Notes under the pieces: generated by a model
The model's input: the letters and a program-made list of their open reading frames with translations, nothing else
The model's database searches: none
Told to the model about the DNA's origin: nothing
Made by a program: the position numbers and the translations under genes
Origin: CAYSND01 sp964642235
Lineage (GTDB): Bacteria > Bacteroidota > Bacteroidia > Bacteroidales > UBA932
Length of the DNA stretch: 31,522 nucleotides
NCBI GenBank assembly: GCA_964642235.1
Contig: CAZXOP010000009.1
Location: forward strand, 1-31,522
Reading direction: 5' to 3'
In this document: in pieces, positions 8,567-17,501 of the stretch
Position numbering within the stretch: position 1 is the stretch's first letter
Layout of the letters: each line of letters begins with the position of its first letter

Positions 8567-9826
8567 ATGTGGAGATCAATTATCAGTCAAATCAAGAAAG
8601 AGGGTCGTTCTAACCTTTGGGTCTTTATCGAGCTCTTCGTAGTAACAATACTTATGTGGTACTGTATAGACTTTATGTATGTTGTTTTTAGTAAGAGAGG
8701 GGAGCCGATGGGGGTAAATACAGAGAATGTATATAGATTACGACTTCGTGCCAATCCCATATTATATGCAGAAATTCAGAATACAATAGCGAATCCTGAT
8801 AGTGCTATGAAAAACTGGATTAACCCCTTTTTGCAAATAGTAAGGTTAGTAGATGAATACCCGGGAGTAGAGGCTACTGCCTACTATTCGGGTTCAGAGC
8901 CTTATGACCCTAACGTAATGTTCCAAGGATATACGACAGATGGAAAGGGTGCCTATGGCTCTAAAATAAGATATGTCAGTGAACATTATAGCGATGTTTT
9001 TAAGGTAGATATAATACAAGGTAATTTTTCAAATTGGGGAATCAACGAAAATCCACAAGGGGCGGTAATATCTAAGGAATTAGCAGATTCGTTATTCAAC
9101 AACAGGAATGTGGTAGGCGAAATGTTTTATGACTATTATGAGCCATCACTAAAGTTCAAAGTAGCAGGAGTATGCGAGTCTATGAAATATGACACTTATT
9201 CAAGATTGGAACCACTTATTTATACCCCTTTTAATTTGATTCGCCTTTCATATACCATCCCTATTATTGGTTTAAGGGTGACTAAAGAGGCTGACACTCG
9301 TGACTTTGCAGAAAGATTTATGGAGGAGATGAAAACCAAACTTAATATAGGTCCTTTTTATCTTTTTGGCATCATCTCATACGATGATAAAGCCTCCTAT
9401 TATGACACAAACTCTGGGATAAGTAAATACATAACTACCATTACAAGTGTTATCCTATTCTTCTCTTTCATCATTTTCCTTGGATTATTAGGGACATTCT
9501 GGTTCAAAATGGAGTCGAGACGCTCAGAAATAGGATTGAGAATGGCTTTAGGCTCTACACGAAAAGAGATTATAAAAAACTCTGCACTTGAGAGTATAAC
9601 TATCTTCTTATTTGCATTTATCCCTGCATTAATAGTCTGTTTCTCACTATATTATTGGGACATCATTTATACATACAATAACTGCATGGACTATACAGTA
9701 TGGAGATTTGTAATCTCTATACTATTTACCGTATTAGTAATAATAGTGATGATACTGTTAGGGGTACTTCCTCCTGCATATAGAGCTTCGAAGACAGAGC
9801 CGGTAGAGGCATTAAAAACTGAATAA
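8567..9826 (+). CDS. MacB/FtsX-type ABC transporter permease, type B copy 1
   Basis: 419 residues from the ATG at 8567; an in-frame GTG at 8558 is possible but overlaps the previous gene, and the ATG gives an N-terminus (MWRSIISQIK) matching that of the fourth permease. Helix 1 at about 20-40, periplasmic core to about 280, then three helices with SRRSEIGLRMALGSTRKEI as the coupling segment and a C-terminus EPVEALKTE, the classic MacB ending. Its best relative in the window is the permease at 11155. It belongs to the same transcription unit, with 16 nt to the next gene. Confidence 0.88.
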   Translation: MWRSIISQIKKEGRSNLWVFIELFVVTILMWYCIDFMYVVFSKRGEPMGVNTENVYRLRLRANPILYAEIQNTIANPDSAMKNWINPFLQIVRLVDEYPGVEATAYYSGSEPYDPNVMFQGYTTDGKGAYGSKIRYVSEHYSDVFKVDIIQGNFSNWGINENPQGAVISKELADSLFNNRNVVGEMFYDYYEPSLKFKVAGVCESMKYDTYSRLEPLIYTPFNLIRLSYTIPIIGLRVTKEADTRDFAERFMEEMKTKLNIGPFYLFGIISYDDKASYYDTNSGISKYITTITSVILFFSFIIFLGLLGTFWFKMESRRSEIGLRMALGSTRKEIIKNSALESITIFLFAFIPALIVCFSLYYWDIIYTYNNCMDYTVWRFVISILFTVLVIIVMILLGVLPPAYRASKTEPVEALKTE

Positions 9827-9842
9827 TTTAATATATAATAAT

Positions 9843-11150
9843 ATGATAAAACTCTATTTCAAACAAGCATGGGCACTCCTAAAGGAGAATAAGCTCTACA
9901 GCAGCATCTACATATTAGGGACTGCTTTAGCCATTACTATGGTAATGATAGTGGCTGTATTTATCTTTATAAGAAAGGGGGAGGTATATCCCGAACTGAA
10001 TAAAGAGAGGATGCTATATGTTTCATCTTTACAAACCTCTCCAAAGGACACAAGCGACCATAGTATGTCTTCTTCACTCTTCTCGTATAACACCCTCAAA
10101 GAGGTGTTTTATAAATTGGAGGGACCTGAGGTAGTAGGGTCTGAATGGCTAAACTTTCAAGGTGGAGATGTTATAACACTCCCTGATAACAGAGGGGATA
10201 TTAGTGCCAATGTCAAATATACTGATGCCAACTATTGGAAAGTCTTCACATTTGATTTTATTGATGGAAAACCTTTTACACAAGAGGAGTTTGAATCGGG
10301 GATTAGTACTATAGTTATTTCCAAGACCCTCTCAATAGAATTATTCAATGAAACCGATGTAGCCGGTAAATACCTAACCCTCAATGAAAAAGAGTATAAA
10401 ATAGCGGGAGTAGTAAAAGATGGTTCTTATCTTCTCCCTTGTACTTATGCTAAGGCGTGGGTTCCATTTAGCACCCGTGCCGATTATGAGGAGGAATTTG
10501 ATGAGGAAGGGGTTTTAGGTATGATAAGAGCTTATATTTTAGCACCGTCCAAAGGTGATTTGAATAAGATAAGAGAAGAGTTAGAGGGTAGCTTTAAGAA
10601 ACATGAAGCAAATCTTGAGAGTAGGATAGACCTATTGGGGCAGCCGGATGACGCTTTTGCAAGTTCCTTTAGAAGGGGGAATATGCCACTTGAAATAGGA
10701 AAGACAAAACTCACTTTTGCCTTATTAATCGCTATTTTCTTATTAGTTCCTGCCATTAACCTCTCAGGGCTAAATAGTAGCAGGTTGGATAAAAGGGCAT
10801 CTGAACTCGGTATTAGAAAAGCCTTCGGAGCCTCAAAAATGAAATTAATAAATCAGGTAGTAACAGAAAATTTATTATTCTCATTTTTGGGGGGCTTAGT
10901 AGGTGTGTTGATTTCATATTCTCTTATCGTCTTGTCCAGTGAATGGTTTATCTCTTCACAGATTTTTTATTCGGGAGGTTTGCTCTCTTCAGATTCCGGA
11001 ATTACACCAGGTATGCTTTTTAATGTGGAGGTGTTTATATGGGCTTTTGTCGCTATCCTTTTGGTTAATCTCTTTTCTGCCACCATCCCTGCATATAAAT
11101 ATACTCGAAAGAGTATTATAGAGACACTTTTTGAAACTTATAAAAATTAA
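9843..11150 (+). CDS. MacB/FtsX-type ABC transporter permease, type A copy 2
   Basis: 435 residues, same plan as the first permease: helix 1 at about 20-42, a periplasmic MacB core, then three C-terminal helices with DKRASELGIRKAFGAS at about 314-329. It shares with the first permease the FxxLVPAINLSGL type entry to helix 2 and the lack of an EPVEAL tail, supporting an A-type subfamily and an ancestral duplication of an A-B pair. No ATPase domain. The stop is 4 nt before the ATG of the fourth permease. Confidence 0.88.
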   Translation: MIKLYFKQAWALLKENKLYSSIYILGTALAITMVMIVAVFIFIRKGEVYPELNKERMLYVSSLQTSPKDTSDHSMSSSLFSYNTLKEVFYKLEGPEVVGSEWLNFQGGDVITLPDNRGDISANVKYTDANYWKVFTFDFIDGKPFTQEEFESGISTIVISKTLSIELFNETDVAGKYLTLNEKEYKIAGVVKDGSYLLPCTYAKAWVPFSTRADYEEEFDEEGVLGMIRAYILAPSKGDLNKIREELEGSFKKHEANLESRIDLLGQPDDAFASSFRRGNMPLEIGKTKLTFALLIAIFLLVPAINLSGLNSSRLDKRASELGIRKAFGASKMKLINQVVTENLLFSFLGGLVGVLISYSLIVLSSEWFISSQIFYSGGLLSSDSGITPGMLFNVEVFIWAFVAILLVNLFSATIPAYKYTRKSIIETLFETYKN

Positions 11151-11154
11151 TAAA

Positions 11155-12390
11155 ATGATAAGACAGATTTTAAAACAGATTTGGATAGAGAGGGGTAAAA
11201 ATCTATGGATTTTTACGGAGCTACTAATTATCTCGGTTTTAGCTTGGTATATTATAGATTACTCTTTCGTTCTATTCCATAACAGACTATTACCTAAAGG
11301 ATTTAATACTGAAAACACCTACATGATATCTTACTCTAAAGATATTAAAGAGGAGGAGGGTCAACAGCAATTCTTTAGTTTCTATCAGAAAATTAAAAGC
11401 TATCCCGGAGTAGAGGCAACATTTCTCACCCATAAGTTTTCGGGAGTTACCCCCTATAACACCTCCTTCTCCGGCAACTCTATACATAGCGATAGTACTC
11501 AAACACATAGTGTGGGGGCACAATTAAAGAGAGTACGATCAAATTCCTATTTTGATGTATTCAGAGTCCACTCGACAGTAAATAAAGAGCAATTAGCAAA
11601 ACTCGATTTAGCCAACAAGAGATCAATAGTTTTGACCCAATCTCTCTCGAAGGCACTTCTCGGAGAAGAAAATTCTATTGGTAAAAAAGTCTATCTGGGG
11701 AGTAGGGAGTATGTGGTTTCAGATGTTGTCGAAAATCAGAAAAGGGGAGACTATGATCTACCACATCATCTCTTTTTTATCTTATCAAAGAGTGATGAAA
11801 ACACTATTGACGAAACGATGAAGATGTTAGGTATTGAAATCTCAATCCGTGTGGGAGATAATTTCTCTTTAGATAATTTCAAAAAAGATGTTACCGGATC
11901 AATAACTAATTACAAGTCTATTAAAAACATGTATGATTCATTGGTTGGGGTAAACAATGAAATAAGGATTCGTTTAGGACTGGCACTATTCTTTCTGCTA
12001 AACATTGCTTTAGGAATTATCGGAACATTCTGGTTTAGAAATGCATCAAGAAGATCTGAAATAGGACTTAGAATGGCTGTCGGAAGTACACAGAGAAGAA
12101 TAACAATGCAGTATGTTACAGAAGCTCTACTATTGCTTATCCTTGCCGCTATCCCTGCTATTATTATAAATGTATTTATTCTTAATACAGATTTAATACA
12201 AGCACCGGGTAATAATTTTTCCGAAGATATTAGCAGCATGTATATTACCTCTATGAAATGGCTCCGCTTTGCTGTAACTAACGGCATTAGCTTCTTTTTC
12301 CTTGCTATAATAGTAGGTGTGAGTGCACTAATCCCTGCTCGCGGAGCCGCTAAGACTGAACCCGTAGAGGCTTTAAAGACAAATAACTAA
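11155..12390 (+). CDS. MacB/FtsX-type ABC transporter permease, type B copy 2
   Basis: 411 residues from the ATG at 11155. A TTG at 11131 in the same frame would overlap the previous gene by 20 nt; I prefer the ATG because it reproduces the start of its paralogue at 8567 (MIRQILKQIWIERGKNLW against MWRSIISQIKKEGRSNLW). It shows helix 1, a periplasmic core, and a coupling segment SRRSEIGLRMAVGSTQRRI nearly identical to that of the second permease, ending EPVEALKTNN. The following 63-nt gap to the ATPase gene carries a small palindromic repeat. Confidence 0.88.
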   Translation: MIRQILKQIWIERGKNLWIFTELLIISVLAWYIIDYSFVLFHNRLLPKGFNTENTYMISYSKDIKEEEGQQQFFSFYQKIKSYPGVEATFLTHKFSGVTPYNTSFSGNSIHSDSTQTHSVGAQLKRVRSNSYFDVFRVHSTVNKEQLAKLDLANKRSIVLTQSLSKALLGEENSIGKKVYLGSREYVVSDVVENQKRGDYDLPHHLFFILSKSDENTIDETMKMLGIEISIRVGDNFSLDNFKKDVTGSITNYKSIKNMYDSLVGVNNEIRIRLGLALFFLLNIALGIIGTFWFRNASRRSEIGLRMAVGSTQRRITMQYVTEALLLLILAAIPAIIINVFILNTDLIQAPGNNFSEDISSMYITSMKWLRFAVTNGISFFFLAIIVGVSALIPARGAAKTEPVEALKTNN

Positions 12391-12418
12391 TGTCATTGCG
12401 AGCTTGACTCGCAATCTC
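12391..12418 (+). repeat. TGTCATTGCG palindromic repeat, copy 1, between permease and ATPase genes
   Basis: TGTC then ATTGCGAG / CTCGCAAT (8-bp perfect stem, loop CTTGA) then CTC, starting at the base after the permease stop. A second, diverged copy lies at 13143-13170 after the ATPase gene. Repeats beginning TGTCATTGCGAG are known as widespread dispersed elements in bacteria. No T-run follows, so it is not a classic terminator. Confidence 0.75.
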
Positions 12419-12453
12419 ATAAAACAGTATGAAACTATAAAATCAAAAATAAT

Positions 12454-13131
12454 ATGAAACCAATTATTCAACTAGAAAAAGTATTTAAAATCTATCGCAC
12501 AGAAGAGATAGAGACAGTAGCATTAGAAAATGTAAACTTACAGGTAAACCAAGGGGAATTTTTAGCAGTAATGGGTCCATCTGGGTGTGGGAAATCGACA
12601 CTTTTGAATGTGATGGGGCTATTAGACACTCCTACCCAAGGGAAGGTAATTATAGATGGATTAGAGACTGCTAATATGAAAGACAGAGAGATGGCTAAAT
12701 TTCGTAATGAGAAGTTGGGGTTTGTTTTCCAAAGCTTCCACCTTATCAACTCCCTTAATGTTCTCGATAATGTAGAACTTCCCCTACTCTACCGCTCTAA
12801 AGTCTCTGCATCTCAAAGGAGAAAATTAGCACAAGAAGTATTAGAAAAAGTGGGATTAACTCACCGTATGCGCCACTTCCCTAATCAACTATCCGGTGGT
12901 CAATGCCAGAGGGTAGCTATAGCACGTGCTGTTATTGGGAATCCCTCTATCATCCTTGCTGACGAGCCCACCGGGAACCTCGACTCTAAGATGGGGGCGG
13001 AAGTTATGGAACTGCTCCATAAACTTAATCGTGAAGATGGACGAACTATTGTTATGGTTACTCACGATGAGGGAAAGGCTGCCGAGACTTCGAGGATTGT
13101 TCGCTTTTTAGATGGTCGTCAAATCTCTTAA
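12454..13131 (+). CDS. ABC transporter ATP-binding protein (MacB/LolD type)
   Basis: The only nucleotide-binding subunit encoded in this operon, presumably energising both permease pairs. 225 residues: Walker A GPSGCGKS at 41-48, Q-loop Gln93 (FQSFHL), signature LSGGQ at 146-150, Walker B IILADE at 166-171 and the switch His204 (VTHDE). Length and motifs fit the LolD/MacB/FtsE branch of stand-alone ATPases. It is bounded on both sides by copies of the TGTCATTGCG palindrome, unlike any other gene of the operon. Confidence 0.95.
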   Translation: MKPIIQLEKVFKIYRTEEIETVALENVNLQVNQGEFLAVMGPSGCGKSTLLNVMGLLDTPTQGKVIIDGLETANMKDREMAKFRNEKLGFVFQSFHLINSLNVLDNVELPLLYRSKVSASQRRKLAQEVLEKVGLTHRMRHFPNQLSGGQCQRVAIARAVIGNPSIILADEPTGNLDSKMGAEVMELLHKLNREDGRTIVMVTHDEGKAAETSRIVRFLDGRQIS

Positions 13132-13142
13132 TACTCCGGGTA

Positions 13143-13170
13143 TGTCATTGCGGACTCTGTTCCGCAATCT
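13143..13170 (+). repeat. TGTCATTGCG palindromic repeat, copy 2, between ATPase and outer membrane channel genes
   Basis: TGTC then ATTGCGGA / TCCGCAAT (8-bp perfect stem, loop CTCTGT) then CT. Compared with copy 1 at 12391, the inner two stem pairs differ on both arms and the pairing is kept, which points to a structure that matters in RNA or as a DNA hairpin. Confidence 0.75.
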
Positions 13171-13191
13171 AAATCAATAATCTAGATAATA

Positions 13192-14676
13192 ATGTGCAAA
13201 AACAAAAAAATAAAACTTGGAGGATGCTTAGTGGCATTAATCTGCTGTACAGTTATTTATGGACAGAAAAACCTCTCATTACCACAAGCTATTGAAGTGG
13301 CACGGGCTAATTCTGTTGATGCTGCTGTTGCACTCAATGAGTTGAAAACCGCATATTGGCAATATCGTACCTATAGGGCAGACCTCCTACCTGAGGTTAA
13401 TTTCAATGCCTCTATGCCTGACTATAGAAGGAGCTATAACCTCTACCAAAAAGAAGATGGTACATATAAATATGTTAGGAACAACTCCTTGAAGATGGCA
13501 GGGGATATCTCTATTGACCAAAATATTTGGTTTACAGGGGGGAGAATCTCTATAAACAGCTCCTTACAATTCGTTGATCCCCTCTCTACAGTGGGAGGAA
13601 AAAGGAATTACATGAGTGTCCCGATAGGAGTTACACTCTACCAACCTTTATTGGGAGTAAATAACTTTAAATGGAAAAGGAGAATTGAGCCACTACGTTA
13701 CAATGAGGCGATAGCTGCATACTCGGAAAAAGTTGAAATTCTAACCCTTAAAACCATTACCTACTATTTTCAACTGCTTCTTGCAAAAGAGAATCTGAAT
13801 ATTGCTCTGCAAAATGACAAAAATGCAAATCGAATTTACGAAATTGCTGAAGCGAGAAAGAAAATTGGCCAGATTTCTGAAAATGAACTTCTCCAATTAA
13901 AGCTTGCTGCCCTGAAAGCCACATCTAATCTAACTGCTGAACGTTCAAATTTCAAAGCAGCAATGTTTACACTTCGTTCTTTCTTAGGATTAAGCGAACA
14001 AGAAGATATAGACCCTGTTATCCCCGATAAAATAGAGTATCCTCATATCGGATATGAGATGGTTTTAAGCTTGGCCAAAGAGAATAACCCTTTTGCACAA
14101 AATATCCGCCGCCGTCAGTTGGAAGCTGATTACGAAGTAGCCAAAGCTAAAGGGGCTCAGCGAGAGATTAACTTATTTGCCTCCGTGGGTTATACAGGAC
14201 AAGAGCAGATGATCAGGAGTGCATATCAGAACCTGATGGATTATCAAGTTGTTCAAGTGGGAGTGAAAATCCCTCTCCTCGACTGGGGAAAGCGAAAAGG
14301 ACAAGTAAAGGTGGCTGAGTCTAATCGTGATGTCATAGAGTCGCGACTAAAGCAAGAGGTGATGAATTTTAATCAGAATATCTTTTTATTAGTAGAACAG
14401 TACAATAATCAAACTGAGCAGTTAAGGATAGCAGAAGAGGCTGATATAATAGCCCAAAAACGTTATGAGACCTCAGTGGAATCCTTTATGATAGGGAAGA
14501 TAAACACCTTGGATTTAAATGATGCACAGCTCTCTAAAGACAGTGCACGTGCTAAATATGTCTCCGAGATGCACTCATATTGGTATTATTTATATCAAAT
14601 AAGAAGTCTTACCCTATACGATTTTTATAAAAACGAAAATATAGAAGTAGAATTACAAAAAACACTAACTTTGTAA
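13192..14676 (+). CDS. TolC-family outer membrane efflux protein
   Basis: Outer membrane exit duct for the tripartite pump, partner of the fusion protein at 6048. 494 residues: a signal peptide ends near VIYGQ (residues 1-25). Two long heptad-rich helical repeats follow (about 30-260 and 270-480), the tandem architecture of the OEP family, with short segments such as GVTLYQPLLG and GVKIPLLDWGKRKGQ at equivalent places in the two halves. The C-terminal half has the usual NQNIFLLVEQYNNQ helix. It lies 60 nt after the ATPase gene and 13 nt before the regulator. Confidence 0.9.
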   Translation: MCKNKKIKLGGCLVALICCTVIYGQKNLSLPQAIEVARANSVDAAVALNELKTAYWQYRTYRADLLPEVNFNASMPDYRRSYNLYQKEDGTYKYVRNNSLKMAGDISIDQNIWFTGGRISINSSLQFVDPLSTVGGKRNYMSVPIGVTLYQPLLGVNNFKWKRRIEPLRYNEAIAAYSEKVEILTLKTITYYFQLLLAKENLNIALQNDKNANRIYEIAEARKKIGQISENELLQLKLAALKATSNLTAERSNFKAAMFTLRSFLGLSEQEDIDPVIPDKIEYPHIGYEMVLSLAKENNPFAQNIRRRQLEADYEVAKAKGAQREINLFASVGYTGQEQMIRSAYQNLMDYQVVQVGVKIPLLDWGKRKGQVKVAESNRDVIESRLKQEVMNFNQNIFLLVEQYNNQTEQLRIAEEADIIAQKRYETSVESFMIGKINTLDLNDAQLSKDSARAKYVSEMHSYWYYLYQIRSLTLYDFYKNENIEVELQKTLTL

Positions 14677-14689
14677 AAATACTCATACA

Positions 14690-16042
14690 ATGATACTGAT
14701 AATCGATGATGATGCTGTTGTTCGCTCTTCTCTCTCTTTATTGCTAAGAAGATCCGGATATGAAGTCGTTACAGTAAAATCTCCGGATGAGACCATTGAC
14801 TATCTAAGGGAAAACACCCCGAAGTTAATGATTATGGATATGAATTTTTCTCTTACCACAAAGGGGGATGAAGGGTTGGAACTGCTTCAAAAAGTTAAGA
14901 TATTTGCTCCTGATGTTCCTGTAATTTTAATTACTGCCTGGGGCTCTATCTCATTGGCAGTAAAAGGTATGCAGGCAGGTGCTTTTGACTTTATAACCAA
15001 ACCTTGGGACAATCGTCTGCTTCTAAACTCCATAGCTACAGCTCTTGAACTTCATAACCAAACCACAAAAAACGACCTCCCCATTACACGAAAAGAGTTG
15101 GACGCAAAATACCATTTCTCCTCTATTATCGGGCAGTCGGAGCCACTTATAAATATTCTCTCAACAGTGGCAAGAATAGCAACGACTAATGCATCTGTTC
15201 TTATAACAGGAGAGAGTGGAACAGGGAAAGAGTTAATCGCAGAAGCCATCCATAACAATAGCAAACAACGGGAAAACAGCTTTGTAAAAGTAAACTTAGG
15301 AGGTATTTCACAATCTCTGTTTGAGAGTGAAATGTTTGGGCATAAAAAAGGGGCATTTACAGATGCCTATAGTGACCGTAAAGGACGGTTTGAAATTGCC
15401 GACAAAGGGACTATCTTTTTAGATGAGATAGGGGAATTAGATTTATCTTCTCAAGTCAAACTACTCAGAGTGCTTCAAGACCAAACTTTCGAGGTATTGG
15501 GGGAGAGTCGTCCCAAGAAAGTATCTGTAAGGGTAGTATCAGCAACTAATGCCGATTTACAAGAGATGGTAAAGGAGAAGAGATTCAGGGAGGACCTTTT
15601 TTATCGTATTAATCTAATTCATATCCATTTACCTCCGCTAAGAGAGAGAAAAGAAGATATCCCTTTACTAGTTAGACATTTTGCAGATAAACTCTCAAAA
15701 CAAAATAATTTAAGGAGAATTAATTTCACCCCCTCTGCCCTAGAGTATCTACAAACTTTGCCATTATTAGGGAATATTCGGGAGTTAAAAAATCTGATTG
15801 AAAGATCTGTTTTAATAAGTGGAAAGGAGACCCTTGAAAAAGAGGATATTCAAAGTCAATATGATGGCACTGCTTTGACAAACAGAAAAGAGATTTCATT
15901 TAATATGACATTAGGGGAGATTGAGTCAGAGAGAATCAGGCAGTGCGTTGAGGAGAATGGAGGAAATATCTCCAAAGCAGCTAAGGCTCTGGGGATAAGT
16001 AGGGCTGCATTATACAGAAAGTTGGAAAAACACAAATTATGA
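14690..16042 (+). CDS. NtrC-type sigma54-dependent response regulator
   Basis: Enhancer-binding activator, 450 residues. Receiver domain 1-120 with the acidic cluster D6-D8, phospho-acceptor Asp50, Thr82 and Lys104. Linker, then AAA+ domain about 145-380: Walker A GESGTGKE 174-181, the sigma54-contacting loop GAFTDA 221-226, Walker B TIFLDE 241-246 and an arginine-finger region FREDLFYRIN. A Fis-type helix-turn-helix lies at about 417-447 (NISKAAKALGISRAALYRKL). It is co-transcribed with its kinase (4-nt overlap) and with the efflux genes. A sigma54 promoter with a candidate dyad site stands at the head of this same operon, so positive autoregulation is the simplest reading (inference). Confidence 0.95.
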   Translation: MILIIDDDAVVRSSLSLLLRRSGYEVVTVKSPDETIDYLRENTPKLMIMDMNFSLTTKGDEGLELLQKVKIFAPDVPVILITAWGSISLAVKGMQAGAFDFITKPWDNRLLLNSIATALELHNQTTKNDLPITRKELDAKYHFSSIIGQSEPLINILSTVARIATTNASVLITGESGTGKELIAEAIHNNSKQRENSFVKVNLGGISQSLFESEMFGHKKGAFTDAYSDRKGRFEIADKGTIFLDEIGELDLSSQVKLLRVLQDQTFEVLGESRPKKVSVRVVSATNADLQEMVKEKRFREDLFYRINLIHIHLPPLRERKEDIPLLVRHFADKLSKQNNLRRINFTPSALEYLQTLPLLGNIRELKNLIERSVLISGKETLEKEDIQSQYDGTALTNRKEISFNMTLGEIESERIRQCVEENGGNISKAAKALGISRAALYRKLEKHKL

Positions 16043-17361
16043 GACTACGGGGATATTTTTTAATATTAATAGCATTGCTGATTGCGGTCGTAGGATTGAT
16101 ACTATTTGACAATAGTTTGATAGGGTCATGGAAACTAATTGCAGTGGAGGTAATCATTGTTATTATTTTTATATTCCTGTTTGTTTTTTATAAAAAAACC
16201 CTATACCCCCTTAGGGTAATTAGTAGTGGTATGGACCTCCTTCGAGAACAAGATTTTAGTTCCAAATTAAGGAAAGTGGGACAGCACGAAGCAGATAAAG
16301 TGGTCGATATTTTTAATATAATGATGGAGCAGCTTAAAAATGAGAGACTAAGGCTTAGAGAACAGAATGAGTTTCTCGATTTACTCATAAAAGCCTCTCC
16401 TATGGGAATAGTGGTTCTTAATTTTGATAATGAATTTTCTCAATTCAATCCTGCTGCACTTAAAATTCTAAATATTGAAGACCCCTCTTTATTAATAGGG
16501 AAAAAATTAAAAGACTCTTATGGAGTTATGAGATTAGATATAGCCTCAGTTCCCCTTCACGAGACAAGAACTATCAACCTTAATGATGGGACTATTTATA
16601 AATGCACACACGAATCATTCATTAATCAAGGGTTTCCACGTTCATTTTACTTAATAGAGAGCTTAACAGACGAGGTTAGGATTGCAGAAAAACGAGCTTA
16701 TGCAAAAGTAATTAGAATGATTTCCCATGAAGTCAATAATACTATTACAGGTATCACCACCACTTTGGAGACTGTCGGAGAAGAGTTGGCAGCACATAAA
16801 GAGAGTGATGATATACAAGAGGCTATAAAAATCTGTATTGAGAGGAGTTATAATATGAGTAACTTTATTACCAACTTTGCAGATGTTGTAAAAATCCCCA
16901 AAATAGAAACCACTCCAACAAACCTTAACACCCTTATTCGTTCATTAGGAAAATTTATGGAGGTTATGTGCAATAAGCGCGATATTAAAATTCATATTAA
17001 TAGTGATGACGAGTTCCCAATTCTCCTATTAGATGCCCCACTTATAGAACAGGTGTTACAAAACATTATTAAGAATAGTGCAGAAAGTATCGAAGAGAAA
17101 GGAGATATATACATTACAACGAATAGTCAAGAGCTATCACTTACTATAGCCGATAATGGAAAGGGGATAGAGAGTGATGTGGCGAAAAGACTGTTTATCC
17201 CATTTTTCTCGACCAAACCATCCGGACAAGGATTAGGACTATTATTTATACGCGAAGTCCTCACTCAACACAAATGCCGCTTCTCCCTACGCACCTACCC
17301 TGATGGATTAACGAAATTCGTGATATTCTTTAGTGCTGTGACTTGCAACTATACCATTTAG
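16039..17361 (+). CDS. Sensor histidine kinase with two TM helices and a PAS-like domain
   Basis: Cognate kinase for the regulator just upstream (ATGA overlap of 4 nt). 440 residues: two membrane helices at about 6-23 and 31-51 separated by only about 8 residues, so there is no extracytoplasmic sensor domain. A HAMP-like linker to about 105, a PAS-like segment at about 108-200, the phospho-acceptor box MISHEVNNT at about 228-236, N box NIIKNSAE, G1 DNGKGI, F box FIPFFSTK and G2 GQGLGL follow. All catalytic boxes are intact. The short loop resembles intramembrane-sensing kinases that work with ABC permeases; here the MacB-type subunits could supply the signal (inference). Confidence 0.93.
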   Translation: MRLRGYFLILIALLIAVVGLILFDNSLIGSWKLIAVEVIIVIIFIFLFVFYKKTLYPLRVISSGMDLLREQDFSSKLRKVGQHEADKVVDIFNIMMEQLKNERLRLREQNEFLDLLIKASPMGIVVLNFDNEFSQFNPAALKILNIEDPSLLIGKKLKDSYGVMRLDIASVPLHETRTINLNDGTIYKCTHESFINQGFPRSFYLIESLTDEVRIAEKRAYAKVIRMISHEVNNTITGITTTLETVGEELAAHKESDDIQEAIKICIERSYNMSNFITNFADVVKIPKIETTPTNLNTLIRSLGKFMEVMCNKRDIKIHINSDDEFPILLLDAPLIEQVLQNIIKNSAESIEEKGDIYITTNSQELSLTIADNGKGIESDVAKRLFIPFFSTKPSGQGLGLLFIREVLTQHKCRFSLRTYPDGLTKFVIFFSAVTCNYTI

Positions 17362-17445
17362 CCACCCTGCCAGAAAAGTGAGGATACTATATAACGGCGT
17401 TAAATCAATCTCGAAGGCACTCTATTGGTACGACACATACCCCAT

Positions 17446-17485
17446 CTTTTCGGCGATTTGGCTCTTTTTCTTTCCGGTGATTTGG
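17446..17485 (+). repeat. Tandem 16-mer upstream of the nrf promoter, candidate regulator site
   Basis: CTTTTCGGCGATTTGG (17446-17461) and CTTTCCGGTGATTTGG (17470-17485) match at 14 of 16 bases with a 24-bp period, ending 16 nt before the -33 element of the nrf promoter. Direct half-sites just upstream of a promoter are typical of an activator's binding site; the protein is unknown. The rest of the 197-bp gap shows nothing else I can assign. Confidence 0.4.
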
Positions 17486-17501
17486 ACAAGAACTCGGGTT
17501 A

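Noticed and set aside
11131..11154. TTG start for the fourth permease
   Set aside because: It would overlap the third permease by 20 nt; the ATG at 11155 matches the paralogue.
11910..12287. 125-codon minus-strand open frame opposite the fourth permease
   Set aside because: Shadow of the hydrophobic helices of the permease; no independent support.
12391..12418. Factor-independent terminator inside the efflux operon
   Set aside because: The hairpin lacks a following T-run and a diverged copy of the same repeat occurs after the ATPase gene, so a dispersed repeat is the better call.
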